From Herbaspirillum sp. DW155 (GTDB lineage Bacteria; Pseudomonadota; Gammaproteobacteria; Burkholderiales; Burkholderiaceae_D), in NCBI RefSeq assembly GCF_037076565.1, contig NZ_AP029028.1:1798001-1862000 (forward strand): a stretch of DNA of 64,000 bases. Reading direction: 5' to 3'. The stretch's first letter is position 1. Every line of letters begins with the position of its first letter. Positions 52,728 through 60,771 of this stretch are shown here, in pieces. The position numbers were made by a program, and so were the translations under genes. The notes below the pieces were generated by a model. It had not been told where the DNA came from, ran no database searches, and saw nothing but the letters and a program-made list of their open reading frames with translations.

Positions 52728-54695
52728 ATGAACAAGAAAATCCTGCTGCTGTCCTTGCTGGGCATTGTCGCGCTGGGCGGCATTCCCCTGGTGGTGCACA
52801 ACCCGTATTACCTGCACCTGATCGAAACCATCCTCATCTACGCCATCCTGCTGTTCGGGCTGGATATCGTGGTCGGCTATACCGGCCAGGTCTCGCTGGG
52901 CCATGCGGGCCTATTCGGTATCGGCTCCTATGCGGCCGGCGTGCTGTTCTTCAAGCTGGGCATGCCGATCTTCGTGACGGTGCCGGCGGCCATTGCCGTG
53001 ACGGCCGTGTTCGGCGCCATCCTGGCATTACCCGCGCTGCGCGTGACCGGGCCTTACCTGGCGATGGTGACGCTGGCTTTCGGAACCATCATTCAGATCC
53101 TGATCAACGAAATGACCTTCCTTACCGAAGGTCCGCTGGGCATCAAGCTGCACAAGCCCATGATCGGGGGCGAGAAGATGAATGAGGTGCAGTTCTTCTA
53201 CCTGGTGGCGATCCTGATGGTGATCTCCATGCTGGTGGTGCATCGCATCCTCAAGTCCAACCTCGGCCGCGCTTTCCAGGCGCTGCGCGACAGCCCCATC
53301 GCTTCGGACTGCATGGGCGTGTCGGTGTATCGCTACAAGGTGTATGCCTTCATCATCAGCGCGGCGCTGGCCGGTCTGTCGGGGGCGCTGTATGCGTATT
53401 CGGAAGAGTACATCTCGCCCAATACCTACAACTTCGAACTGACCATCCTGTTCTTGCTGGCGGTGATCATGGGTGGCCGCAAGTCGCGCATCGGCTCGCT
53501 GATCGGTGCATTGATCGTGGTGATGTTGCCCAGCCTGCTGTCGGACATCGCGCTGTTCCGCCAGATCGCCACCGTATTGGCGGTGATCGTGGTGATCGGC
53601 GCTGGCGTGCAACTGGCCAAGGGGACCAAGACCGCTCGCGGCATCGCCGTGCCGGTGGTGGCGACGATTGCCATGGCGGCCTTCTCGTACAAGCTGGAAA
53701 ACATCACCGACTGGCGCCTGACCATCTTTGGTCTGATGACCTTGTTCGTGGTGTATTACCTGCAGGATGGCATCGTCGGCTTCTGCCGCAGCCTGTTTGG
53801 CCGTGTGCTGACCAAGCACGTGCCGGTGGCGCAGCAGGTCGCCGGTGACAAGGAGCGTGCGGTCATCACCACCGACTCGGTGAAGGAAGAGGGCGCCACG
53901 CTGTTGAAGGTGAACCAGATCCTGATGCAGTTCGGCGGGCTGAAGGCCTTGAACCGCGTCGACCTGGATGTGCGCAAGGGAACCGTGCACGGCCTGATCG
54001 GCCCCAACGGCTCCGGCAAGAGCACCATGATGAACGTGTTGACCGGCATCTATCGTCCTACCGATGGCGTGGTGGAATACGATGGTCGCCCGATCTCCGG
54101 CAATGTGCCCTCGGCCATTGCACTGGGTGGCGTGGCGCGGACTTTCCAGAACGTGCAGCTGTTCGGTGAAATGACCGCCACCGAAAACGTGCTGGTGGGC
54201 CTGCATCACACCTTCGACAGCAACGTGGTCGACGTCATGGTCAAAACGCCACGTTATGTGCGGGAAGAGCAGGCTGCACGCGAACGCGCTGCGGCCATCC
54301 TGGAGTTCGTGGGCCTGGCCAATCTGGCCAACGAGGAGGCGCGCAACCTGCCTTATGGCAAGCAGCGCCTGCTGGAGATCGGCCGCGCGCTGGGCCTGAA
54401 CCCCAGCCTCTTGCTGCTGGATGAACCGGCCGCCGGCCTGACCGCGCCCGACATCAAGGAGCTCGTCGCCATCATCCGCAAGATCCGCGAAGCCGGCATC
54501 ACCATCATCCTGATCGAACACCACATGGATGTGGTCATGTCGATCTGCGATACCGTCACCGTGCTCGACTTCGGCCAGAAGATCGCCGAAGGCAAGCCGG
54601 CCCAGGTCCAGGCTGACCCCAAGGTCATCGAAGCCTACCTCGGCAGTGGCGCAGGCGATGCCCATGACAACACATCCAGCCCCGCGGGAGCCTGA
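52728..54695 (+). CDS. Fused LivM-type permease and LivG-type ATPase
   Basis: One 655-residue protein joins two subunits that are usually separate. Residues 1-350 are a LivM permease (GYTGQVSLGHAGLFGIGSYAAG, about nine helices), then a linker (about 360-385), then a LivG ATPase domain. Walker A is GPNGSGKST starting at 425, the signature region is LPYGKQRLLEIGRAL, Walker B is LLLLDEP with D565-E566, and the switch His is in IEHHMDVV. No frame interruption or internal start with a strong ribosome site marks the join, so it is a true fusion. LivF starts two bases after its stop. Confidence 0.93.
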   Translation: MNKKILLLSLLGIVALGGIPLVVHNPYYLHLIETILIYAILLFGLDIVVGYTGQVSLGHAGLFGIGSYAAGVLFFKLGMPIFVTVPAAIAVTAVFGAILALPALRVTGPYLAMVTLAFGTIIQILINEMTFLTEGPLGIKLHKPMIGGEKMNEVQFFYLVAILMVISMLVVHRILKSNLGRAFQALRDSPIASDCMGVSVYRYKVYAFIISAALAGLSGALYAYSEEYISPNTYNFELTILFLLAVIMGGRKSRIGSLIGALIVVMLPSLLSDIALFRQIATVLAVIVVIGAGVQLAKGTKTARGIAVPVVATIAMAAFSYKLENITDWRLTIFGLMTLFVVYYLQDGIVGFCRSLFGRVLTKHVPVAQQVAGDKERAVITTDSVKEEGATLLKVNQILMQFGGLKALNRVDLDVRKGTVHGLIGPNGSGKSTMMNVLTGIYRPTDGVVEYDGRPISGNVPSAIALGGVARTFQNVQLFGEMTATENVLVGLHHTFDSNVVDVMVKTPRYVREEQAARERAAAILEFVGLANLANEEARNLPYGKQRLLEIGRALGLNPSLLLLDEPAAGLTAPDIKELVAIIRKIREAGITIILIEHHMDVVMSICDTVTVLDFGQKIAEGKPAQVQADPKVIEAYLGSGAGDAHDNTSSPAGA

Positions 54696-54697
54696 AC

Positions 54698-55426
<729 letters not shown>

Positions 55427-55547
55427 TGGGCCGTGGCCAACATATCACCAGCCATGCGCCTGCATGATACTGGGGCTCGCACGTCGCGCAAGCTGATAGC
55501 GTGTCCGGTATATTGAGGGGGAGGCATACCCCCTTGAAGGCTGATTC

Positions 55548-55577
55548 AGGCGCACCCCCCCCGGGTGCGCCTTTTTA
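55548..55577 (+). terminator. Terminator of the branched-chain amino acid transporter operon
   Basis: A 10-bp perfect stem AGGCGCACCC (55548-55557) with GGGTGCGCCT (55563-55572) and five T follow the operon. The 120 bases between livF and this hairpin contain no gene. Confidence 0.9.
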
Positions 55578-55634
55578 TTTGCGCGGGCAGTTCATCTTGT
55601 GGCTGGCGCAAGCCGTATGAGACGAGGAGCGAGC

Positions 55635-56441
55635 ATGGCAGAGCGGCGGGATGAGACCATCGAGGTGGCTGGCGCTGTCCTGTACGCGAGCCAGTGGGGC
55701 GGGCCGCTGGCGGGGCGTCCACCCATCGTGCTGTTGCACGATTCCTTGGGCGCCGTGGCCTTGTGGCGTGATTTTCCGGCCAGGCTCGCCGCTTGCACGG
55801 GGCTTCCCGTGATCGCTTATGACCGTCCCGGCTTCGGCCAGTCCACCGCGCGTAGCGATGCCTTGCCGCCAGACTTCATTGCCGCCGAAGCCAATGCTTC
55901 GCTGAAGGTGGTGCTGCAGCATTTCGGCGTGCCCAAGGCCATCCTGTTCGGCCACAGCGTAGGGGGCGGCATGGCCATATCTGCCGCCGCGCAGATGCCG
56001 CAGCAGGTGCTGGTCGTCATAACCGAATCGGCGCAGGCTTTCGTCGAAGACCGTACCTTGCAAGGCATCCGCAATGCCCGGGCCAGCTTCGCCGACCCGG
56101 TGCAACTGGCACGCCTGGCCAAATATCACGGCAACGACTTGCAGCGGGCGCGCTGGGTACTCTCGGCCTGGATCGACACCTGGCTCTCGCCGTCTTTTGC
56201 GGACTGGTCGCTGGCGCCCATGCTGGCGCGTCTGGTGTGTCCGGTGCTGGCACTGCATGGTGATCTGGATGAATTCGGCAGCCTGGCGCATCCCCGCATG
56301 ATTGCCAGTCTGCCATCGGCGTTTCCGGGGCAGGGCCAGTATCAGGTACTGGCGCAGTGCGGCCATGTCCTTCACCGGGAGCAACCGGAACAGGTCGTGC
56401 AGGCGGCCAGCAGTTTCCTGCTGCGGCACGGCCTCCTCTGA
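55635..56441 (+). CDS. Alpha/beta hydrolase
   Basis: The 268-residue protein has the fold's oxyanion stretch PIVLLHDSLGAV, the nucleophile elbow GHSVGGG with S108, the acid in LHGDLDEFG and the His in CGHVLHREQPEQV. The substrate is unknown. The ATG at 55635 has a GAGGAG ribosome site; a GTG at 55599 and an ATG at 55617 are earlier in-frame alternatives. It follows the transporter terminator and stands alone. Confidence 0.87.
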   Translation: MAERRDETIEVAGAVLYASQWGGPLAGRPPIVLLHDSLGAVALWRDFPARLAACTGLPVIAYDRPGFGQSTARSDALPPDFIAAEANASLKVVLQHFGVPKAILFGHSVGGGMAISAAAQMPQQVLVVITESAQAFVEDRTLQGIRNARASFADPVQLARLAKYHGNDLQRARWVLSAWIDTWLSPSFADWSLAPMLARLVCPVLALHGDLDEFGSLAHPRMIASLPSAFPGQGQYQVLAQCGHVLHREQPEQVVQAASSFLLRHGLL

Positions 56442-56509
56442 CGCAGGCCTCTGATGCAGGCGGCAGCCATTTTTCTTCCCGTTGATGCGCGCACGCCGGG
56501 CGCACGGAT

Positions 56510-56704
56510 TCACTCGACCGGATGCTCGCGACGATAAGCCCGCAATCCCAGCAGGTACATCGTGCGGATAAACAGGGCACGCGAGCGGTAAGTTTGTCTC
56601 GCCAACAAGGCGGCTTCCTCGAATTCCGCCTCATTTAATCGAAAATTCACCAGACGCGTCGCTCCTTTTGCGGGCTTACGTTCGCTTTGTTGCTTCTGTG
56701 CCAT
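56510..56704 (-). CDS. Small ribbon-helix-helix-like protein, 64 aa
   Basis: The 64-residue protein has a basic N-terminus, then RLVNFRLNEAEFEEAALLARQTYRSRALFIRTMYLLGLRAY, which fits a ribbon-helix-helix: a beta strand (TRLVNFRL), a helix and a second helix. Such proteins bind DNA as dimers and act as antitoxins, plasmid-copy or phage regulators. The ATG is preceded by GAGGAG. It is divergent from a Cro/CI-like gene 56 bases away, a typical phage or element module. No toxin gene is adjacent on its strand. Confidence 0.6.
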   Translation of the reverse strand: MAQKQQSERKPAKGATRLVNFRLNEAEFEEAALLARQTYRSRALFIRTMYLLGLRAYRREHPVE

Positions 56705-56760
56705 AAGATGTCTCCTCGCTGTTGGACTGAAAGCAACATTCTAGGAGAGGTCCTTTTCAT
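56705..56760. promoter_or_regulatory. Short divergent control region between RHH and HTH genes
   Basis: Only 56 bases separate the two divergent starts, with a GAGGAG-type ribosome site on each side. GTTG and CAAC flank a nine-base centre in the middle. Promoters for both genes must overlap here, so mutual or autoregulation is likely. Confidence 0.4.
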
Positions 56761-57240
56761 ATGTCATCGAATAAAACTGAATTTTTGACAATACTTGGTG
56801 ATCGCCTTGCTGAAGAGCGAGGCCGCTGCGGCCATACCCAGAAATCGGTAGCGGACCACCTCGATATCACCGCGCGCACGCAAATCAAATATGAGATCGG
56901 CGAGACTGCGCCGGACGCCTATTATCTGCACGGCCTGGAGGAGATCGGCATTGATCTCACCTATGTGCTGACCGGCGTACGCGGCGCCAGGCCCAGCCCG
57001 GAGGAGAGCGAACTGATTGCCTGTTATCGTGCCGTTGATGCGACCATGCGCAGTTCGCTGGTGCAGTTGTTGTCGGGCTTGTCGCAGATGTCCAAGGGCG
57101 CGAAGAAGAAGCGCGATTTGCCCACCGCCACAGAGCACAAGCGAACCCGGCCCGGACGGCAGCGCAAGGTGGCGGTGGGCCAGGCAGAGCGCGGCGAGTT
57201 TAAGGCAGTCAGCCCCACAGACCTCTCACAGGAAAAGTAG
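56761..57240 (+). CDS. XRE/Cro-CI-like DNA-binding protein, 159 aa
   Basis: Residues 8-65 form a helix-turn-helix of the Cro/CI type (GDRLAEERGRCGHTQKSVADHL followed by DITARTQIKYEIGETAP), with the phage-like extension YYLHGLEEIGIDLTYVLTG. A helical segment follows, then a basic, low-complexity tail of about 50 residues (KKKRDLP, KRTRPGRQRKV). The pattern is common in prophage or integrative-element regulators. AGGAGAGG precedes the ATG. No other phage gene is seen nearby, so this may be a residue of a lost element or a domesticated regulator. Confidence 0.75.
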   Translation: MSSNKTEFLTILGDRLAEERGRCGHTQKSVADHLDITARTQIKYEIGETAPDAYYLHGLEEIGIDLTYVLTGVRGARPSPEESELIACYRAVDATMRSSLVQLLSGLSQMSKGAKKKRDLPTATEHKRTRPGRQRKVAVGQAERGEFKAVSPTDLSQEK

Positions 57241-57366
57241 TGGCGCACCGGGAATGACACATCGCGCGCAGCAGGTGGCAGGAGCGGCAGGGGGGCAAGA
57301 GGGCAGAACAGGGCACGAGGGGGCAAGATCCTTGGGCTGCAAATCCGCAAGGCATGCAGCAACAAA

Positions 57367-57396
57367 AAAAGCACCACGATCACTCGTGGTGCTTTT
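57367..57396 (-). terminator. Terminator after the distal tRNA-Lys
   Basis: A 13-bp perfect stem (57367-57379 with 57384-57396) around TCAC, with a seven-base T-run on the minus strand, ends the tRNA transcript seven bases beyond the CCA end. Confidence 0.9.
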
Positions 57397-57402
57397 CGTT
57401 GT

Positions 57403-57478
57403 TGGTGGGGCGTCACAGATTCGAACTGTGGACCTACGGATTAAGAGTCCGCTGCTCTACCAGCTGAGCTAACGCCCC
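57403..57478 (-). tRNA. tRNA-Lys (CTT), distal copy
   Basis: 76 bases including encoded CCA. The acceptor GGGGCGT pairs with ACGCCCC, and the anticodon loop CTCTTAA gives CTT. The sequence is identical to the second copy at 57550-57625. Confidence 0.97.
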
Positions 57479-57516
57479 GTGGTGTTCCTGAAACGATCAG
57501 GTCGACCTGGAAGTGA

Positions 57517-57543
57517 AAAAGGCCTCGTGTTGGGAGGCCTTTT
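57517..57543 (-). terminator. Terminator-like hairpin between the two tRNA-Lys genes
   Basis: A 10-bp perfect stem AAAAGGCCTC (57517-57526) with GAGGCCTTTT (57534-57543) ends with a T-run on the minus strand. It lies between the proximal and distal tRNA copies, so it would reduce transcription of the distal copy unless read through. Confidence 0.7.
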
Positions 57544-57549
57544 GAAATT

Positions 57550-57625
57550 TGGTGGGGCGTCACAGATTCGAACTGTGGACCTACGGATTAAGAGTCCGCT
57601 GCTCTACCAGCTGAGCTAACGCCCC
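57550..57625 (-). tRNA. tRNA-Lys (CTT), proximal copy
   Basis: 76 bases, same sequence as the distal copy, with encoded CCA. It is the first tRNA after the promoter at 57670-57698. Confidence 0.97.
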
Positions 57626-57669
57626 GTTGCTGCACTTCGTTGTTGCCTCAGTGCTGCAAGAGAGAGCGC

Positions 57670-57698
57670 ATTATAGGAGGGAGGTCGGGGTCGTGCAA
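57670..57698 (-). promoter_or_regulatory. Sigma-70 promoter for the tRNA-Lys pair
   Basis: On the minus strand TTGCAC (57698-57693), 17 bp and TATAAT (57675-57670) give a near-consensus promoter about 45 bases before the proximal tRNA. Confidence 0.85.
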
Positions 57699-57771
57699 GC
57701 CTTTTTTGGAAAAAAGATAAAAATATTTTATCTTTTCGTCTCCAACGCCACGCCTGGCCTCATTCTCCTGC

Positions 57772-58605
57772 TCAGTCGCCCGACAAGCCGGCCTTGATCC
57801 CGTTGACCCAGGACTTGGCCGGCAGCTTGGTCTGGCTCTCGATCAGGGCCGCGCGTCCATAGAGTTCGGGAAAATCGAATTCCACCGCACCCTTGAAGGC
57901 CAGCGCCACGACATTGCCATCATGGACTTCCGGCAGCGAGACCACGGTATCGAACGCATATTCCATCGCCCGCAGGTTCTTGGCGTAGCTGGGATGGTCG
58001 CCGAAGAGATTGACCGTCATCACGCCGCCCGGCGCCAGGCTGTCATAGCAGGCCTGGTAAAACTCGGGGCTGTCTAGCACCGGCCCGCGCGCCGTGGCGT
58101 CGTAGAGATCGACCTGCAGTGCGTCGATGATGCCGTGGGTTGCGGCATGGACGATGAAATCCATGGCATCGCTTTCGATGATCATCAGCCTGTCGTCCGG
58201 CTCCGGCAGCTTGAACATGCTGTGGCAGATGGCGATGACGGCCGGGTTCAGCTCCACCGCCGTCACCTGCGCCTGCGGGAATTGCCGGTAGGCGAACTTG
58301 GTCAGTGCCCCGGTTCCCAGGCCGAGCTGCACGATGTGACGTGGCGCCCGGTTGAAGAGCATCCAGGCCATCATCTGTTGGGCGTATTCCAGCTCGATCC
58401 AGTCCGGCTTGCGAATGCGCATGGCCCCTTGCACCCACTCGGTACCGAAATGCAGGTAACGCACGCCTTCCAGCTCGGACAGCGTGACGGGCGCATATTT
58501 CGGTTTGCGGGGTTTGCTGGCGTCGGCTTCCAGCTGTTGACGGCGGCGATTGGGACCGGCCTTGGTATTGGCCTGGGCTTCGATGGATTTTCTTCGGATG
58601 AGCAT
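57772..58605 (-). CDS. Spermidine-synthase-like protein
   Basis: The 277-residue protein has a methyltransferase-type fold as in SpeE. QLGLGTGALTKFAYRQFPQA is motif I, TAVELNPAVIAICHSMF motif II, and LQVDLYDATARG the Asp-containing active loop. The N-terminus is basic (MLIRRKS, NRRRQQLE). Spermidine synthases use decarboxylated SAM and putrescine; whether this is a real polyamine enzyme or one of the spermidine-synthase-like proteins of unknown role is open. The ATG at 58605 lacks a good ribosome site. Confidence 0.8.
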   Translation of the reverse strand: MLIRRKSIEAQANTKAGPNRRRQQLEADASKPRKPKYAPVTLSELEGVRYLHFGTEWVQGAMRIRKPDWIELEYAQQMMAWMLFNRAPRHIVQLGLGTGALTKFAYRQFPQAQVTAVELNPAVIAICHSMFKLPEPDDRLMIIESDAMDFIVHAATHGIIDALQVDLYDATARGPVLDSPEFYQACYDSLAPGGVMTVNLFGDHPSYAKNLRAMEYAFDTVVSLPEVHDGNVVALAFKGAVEFDFPELYGRAALIESQTKLPAKSWVNGIKAGLSGD

Positions 58606-58783
58606 GATATGAATGAAACGGCGCGGCAGCCGGAGAGGCTGCCTGCGGATGCCGAATGATACCTTGCCTTGAGAGCCCGCCAGCGGCCGCAGCACGCTTT
58701 GCGCATATCGACATGCGAATTCATTCCTTCTGCCGGACGCGCGCGCATGTGAGGATGCGGACCTCATCATTTCCGGAGTTCCC

Positions 58784-59605
58784 ATGCCATTGGCTGCCAT
58801 CATCAAGCGCATCGCCGCCGCTGCTGCGCTGACCCTGGTCCTGGTGCCGCACGGCGCCAGTGCGCAGGACAAGAACAAGATCAAGGTCGGCATCTCGGTC
58901 GGCAGTGCCGAGGCCATCTTCGAGGTCGTCAAGAAAGTTGCTGCACGAGAGGGTCTTGAGATCCAGACCGTGGTCTTCAGCGACTACCTCCAGCCCAACG
59001 CCGCACTGGCCTCCGGCGACCTCGACGCCAACGCCTTCCAGCACCGTCCCTACCTGGAAAGCCAGATCGCTGCGCGCGGCTACAAAATCGTACCGGTCGG
59101 CCTGACCATCACGGCGCCGCTGGGCATCTACTCGCGCAAGTTCAGATCGGTGGAGCAGTTGCCCAATGGTGCGCAGGTCGGTATCCAGAATGATCCCTCC
59201 AACGGCAACCGCGCGCTCTTGCTGCTGCAGAAGGCCGGTCTGATCAAGCTCAAGCCGGGCGTGGGTGAAAACGGCGTCAATGCCACCCCGCTGGACATCA
59301 TCGACAATCCGCGCAAGCTCAAGCTCAAGCTCATCGAACTGGATGCAGCGCAACTGCCACGCTCGCTGGACGACCTGGCGGCGGCCTCGATCAACAATGA
59401 CTATGCCTACAAGGCTGGCCTGTCGCTGCAGAAGGACACCATCGCCGTGGAGGATCCACGCGGCCGTTACGCCAACATCATCGCCACCCGGGCCGAGGAC
59501 AAGGACAAGCCCTGGGCCAGGAAGCTGGTGCAGGCCTACCAGTCGGAGGAAGTGCGCAAGTTCATCGAGACCGAGTTCAAAGGATCGCTGGTGCCAGCGT
59601 TCTGA
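58784..59605 (+). CDS. MetQ/NlpA-family substrate-binding protein
   Basis: The 273-residue protein has KIKVGISVGSAEAIFEVVKKVA as N-terminal lobe and PNAALASGDLDANAFQHRPYLE, then GLTITAPLGIYSRKFRSVEQLP and NDPSNGNRALLLLQKAGLI, all typical for methionine receptors. A signal peptide with an ASAQ-type site and no lipobox Cys suggests a soluble periplasmic protein, unlike most MetQ lipoproteins. No MetN ATPase or MetI permease gene is next to it. It is followed by a terminator and is probably monocistronic. Confidence 0.88.
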   Translation: MPLAAIIKRIAAAAALTLVLVPHGASAQDKNKIKVGISVGSAEAIFEVVKKVAAREGLEIQTVVFSDYLQPNAALASGDLDANAFQHRPYLESQIAARGYKIVPVGLTITAPLGIYSRKFRSVEQLPNGAQVGIQNDPSNGNRALLLLQKAGLIKLKPGVGENGVNATPLDIIDNPRKLKLKLIELDAAQLPRSLDDLAAASINNDYAYKAGLSLQKDTIAVEDPRGRYANIIATRAEDKDKPWARKLVQAYQSEEVRKFIETEFKGSLVPAF

Positions 59606-59630
59606 ACGTCGCTTCAAGAGCCGCTCTCTG

Positions 59631-59661
59631 CCGCCCGCCCTCAGGCCGGGCGGTTTTTTTT
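59631..59661 (+). terminator. Intrinsic terminator after the metQ-like gene
   Basis: A 7-bp stem CCGCCCG (59631-59637) with CGGGCGG (59647-59653) is followed by eight T. Confidence 0.92.
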
Positions 59662-59717
59662 CGTCCGCTTGCCGTCGGGGTGGGCGCTGGCGGCCCGCGC
59701 TCCATTAAACTTGCGCC

Positions 59718-59858
59718 ATGCTCAAGAACCTCATCCTCTGCCTGAAGCTGGCCATCGTCTTCTGCGCCATCGTGTTTTTCGCGAAGGCTTTGCAGTATTT
59801 GATCTTCAATGGCGGGTTTTCGGGGGAGTTTTATGACTATCTGTTCTTCAGGAAATGA
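59718..59858 (+). CDS. 46-aa small membrane protein
   Basis: A short frame begins MLKNLILCLKLAIVFCAIVF, giving one strong membrane helix (about residues 4-22), and ends NGGFSGEFYDYLFFRK. There is no clear ribosome site. The helix-plus-aromatic tail looks like a genuine small membrane protein rather than random GC-rich DNA, in which such a low-GC hydrophobic frame is unusual. No family is recognised. Confidence 0.45.
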   Translation: MLKNLILCLKLAIVFCAIVFFAKALQYLIFNGGFSGEFYDYLFFRK

Positions 59859-59873
59859 AGAAAGGAATGGTCA

Positions 59874-59895
59874 ACATGTACCAATATGGACATGT
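59874..59895 (+). promoter_or_regulatory. YefM-like operator remnant
   Basis: Two ACATGT palindromes (59874-59879 and 59890-59895) lie 16 bp apart and are themselves arranged as an imperfect dyad (CATGTACCA and TGGACATG around ATA). Phd/YefM antitoxins bind short and long palindromes with this kind of core before their own gene, which here starts 38 bases downstream. Confidence 0.45.
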
Positions 59896-59933
59896 GCCAG
59901 GGTGCAGCTTTCGGTCATCGCAGGAGGCTGCCC

Positions 59934-60032
59934 ATGCGCACAGCCCACTTTACCGACGCCCGCAGCAACCTCAAGAACGTGATTGATCGCGTGGTCGAAG
60001 ATGCCGATATGACCCTGATCACCCGGCGCTGA
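59934..60032 (+). pseudogene. Truncated Phd/YefM-family antitoxin
   Basis: The frame encodes 32 residues, opening MRTAHFTDARSNLKNVIDR and continuing to TLITRR, which corresponds to the N-terminal DNA-binding half of YefM. It stops abruptly where the family continues with a conserved VVMS-type strand and the toxin-binding tail. A GGAGG-type ribosome site (CAGGAGG) remains. No toxin gene follows; the glycosylase gene ends one base later on the other strand, so the 3' part was probably lost in a rearrangement. A DNA-binding micro-protein function is possible. Confidence 0.7.
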
Positions 60033-60599
60033 TCAGCGCAGTGCAGCCAGCCAGCGCGCACGCTTGTCCTCATACGCCAACGCCGCATGCGCCGGACTGC
60101 TCGAGGGCAACACCACCACCCGATAGTCCTGCACCTTGGCGCCCAGCGCCTTGATCCCGATCTTGCCAGCGGTACCACCATTGAAGGCGATGGTCTTCAA
60201 CGCCGGCAGTGTGGCGATCAGCGTCAGCAAGTCATTGCCGCTGTGATCCCGGATTTCGCTGTCCAGACTGCCGATGCGCCGGGCCTGGGCGATCACGTCC
60301 CACAGGCCGATGCGATGCTGCAGCAAGGTGGCCAGCCTGGCGGCATAGTCCATGGCGTAAAGGTCAACTCCGATCACTTCGCCCACGAGCCGCCAGAACG
60401 CATTGCGCGGATGCCCGTAATACTGGCGGACCGCCAGCGAGGCCGCTCCCGGCAGGCTGCCCAGGATCAGGATGCGGGTATCCGGCGCCACCACCGGCGC
60501 AAAGCTGGCCAGCAAGGGATCAGCAGTGGCGGTATCGCCATTGTGAGCAGCATCAGCGGCAGAGGAAGGGGCGGCGGCAGAGGAAGAGCGAGCAGGCAT
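60033..60599 (-). CDS. DNA-deoxyinosine glycosylase (UDG superfamily)
   Basis: The protein has about 188 residues. The family core is RILILGSLPGAASLAVRQYYGHPRNAFWRLV, with the GSLPG active loop of family 6 uracil/hypoxanthine-DNA glycosylases, and LPSSSPAHAAL at the C-terminus. It excises deaminated purine bases in base excision repair. The first 35 residues are Ser/Ala-rich low complexity. The ATG at 60599 is chosen; an in-frame ATG at 60644 would add a further non-conserved stretch. Its stop abuts the antitoxin remnant. Confidence 0.82.
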   Translation of the reverse strand: MPARSSSAAAPSSAADAAHNGDTATADPLLASFAPVVAPDTRILILGSLPGAASLAVRQYYGHPRNAFWRLVGEVIGVDLYAMDYAARLATLLQHRIGLWDVIAQARRIGSLDSEIRDHSGNDLLTLIATLPALKTIAFNGGTAGKIGIKALGAKVQDYRVVVLPSSSPAHAALAYEDKRARWLAALR

Positions 60600-60771
60600 G
60601 AAAACGGCCGGGATGAAAAGAATTTCAGCAAGCGCCACCTGCATCGCAGCCCGTGCACAATGGCGCGGCTGCAGAGGCGGTTGGCTTGCGGCAAAATGCA
60701 CAAGAATTCATATCTTAGCTTAACCCGCCCAGGCGCCAGGCGCCGGGCCATTCATTCAAGGGAGACTGAAC

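Noticed and set aside
58606-58783. SAM or other methionine-related riboswitch before the metQ-like gene
   Set aside because: The 178-base gap shows no conserved riboswitch core or terminator/antiterminator pair that I can recognise.
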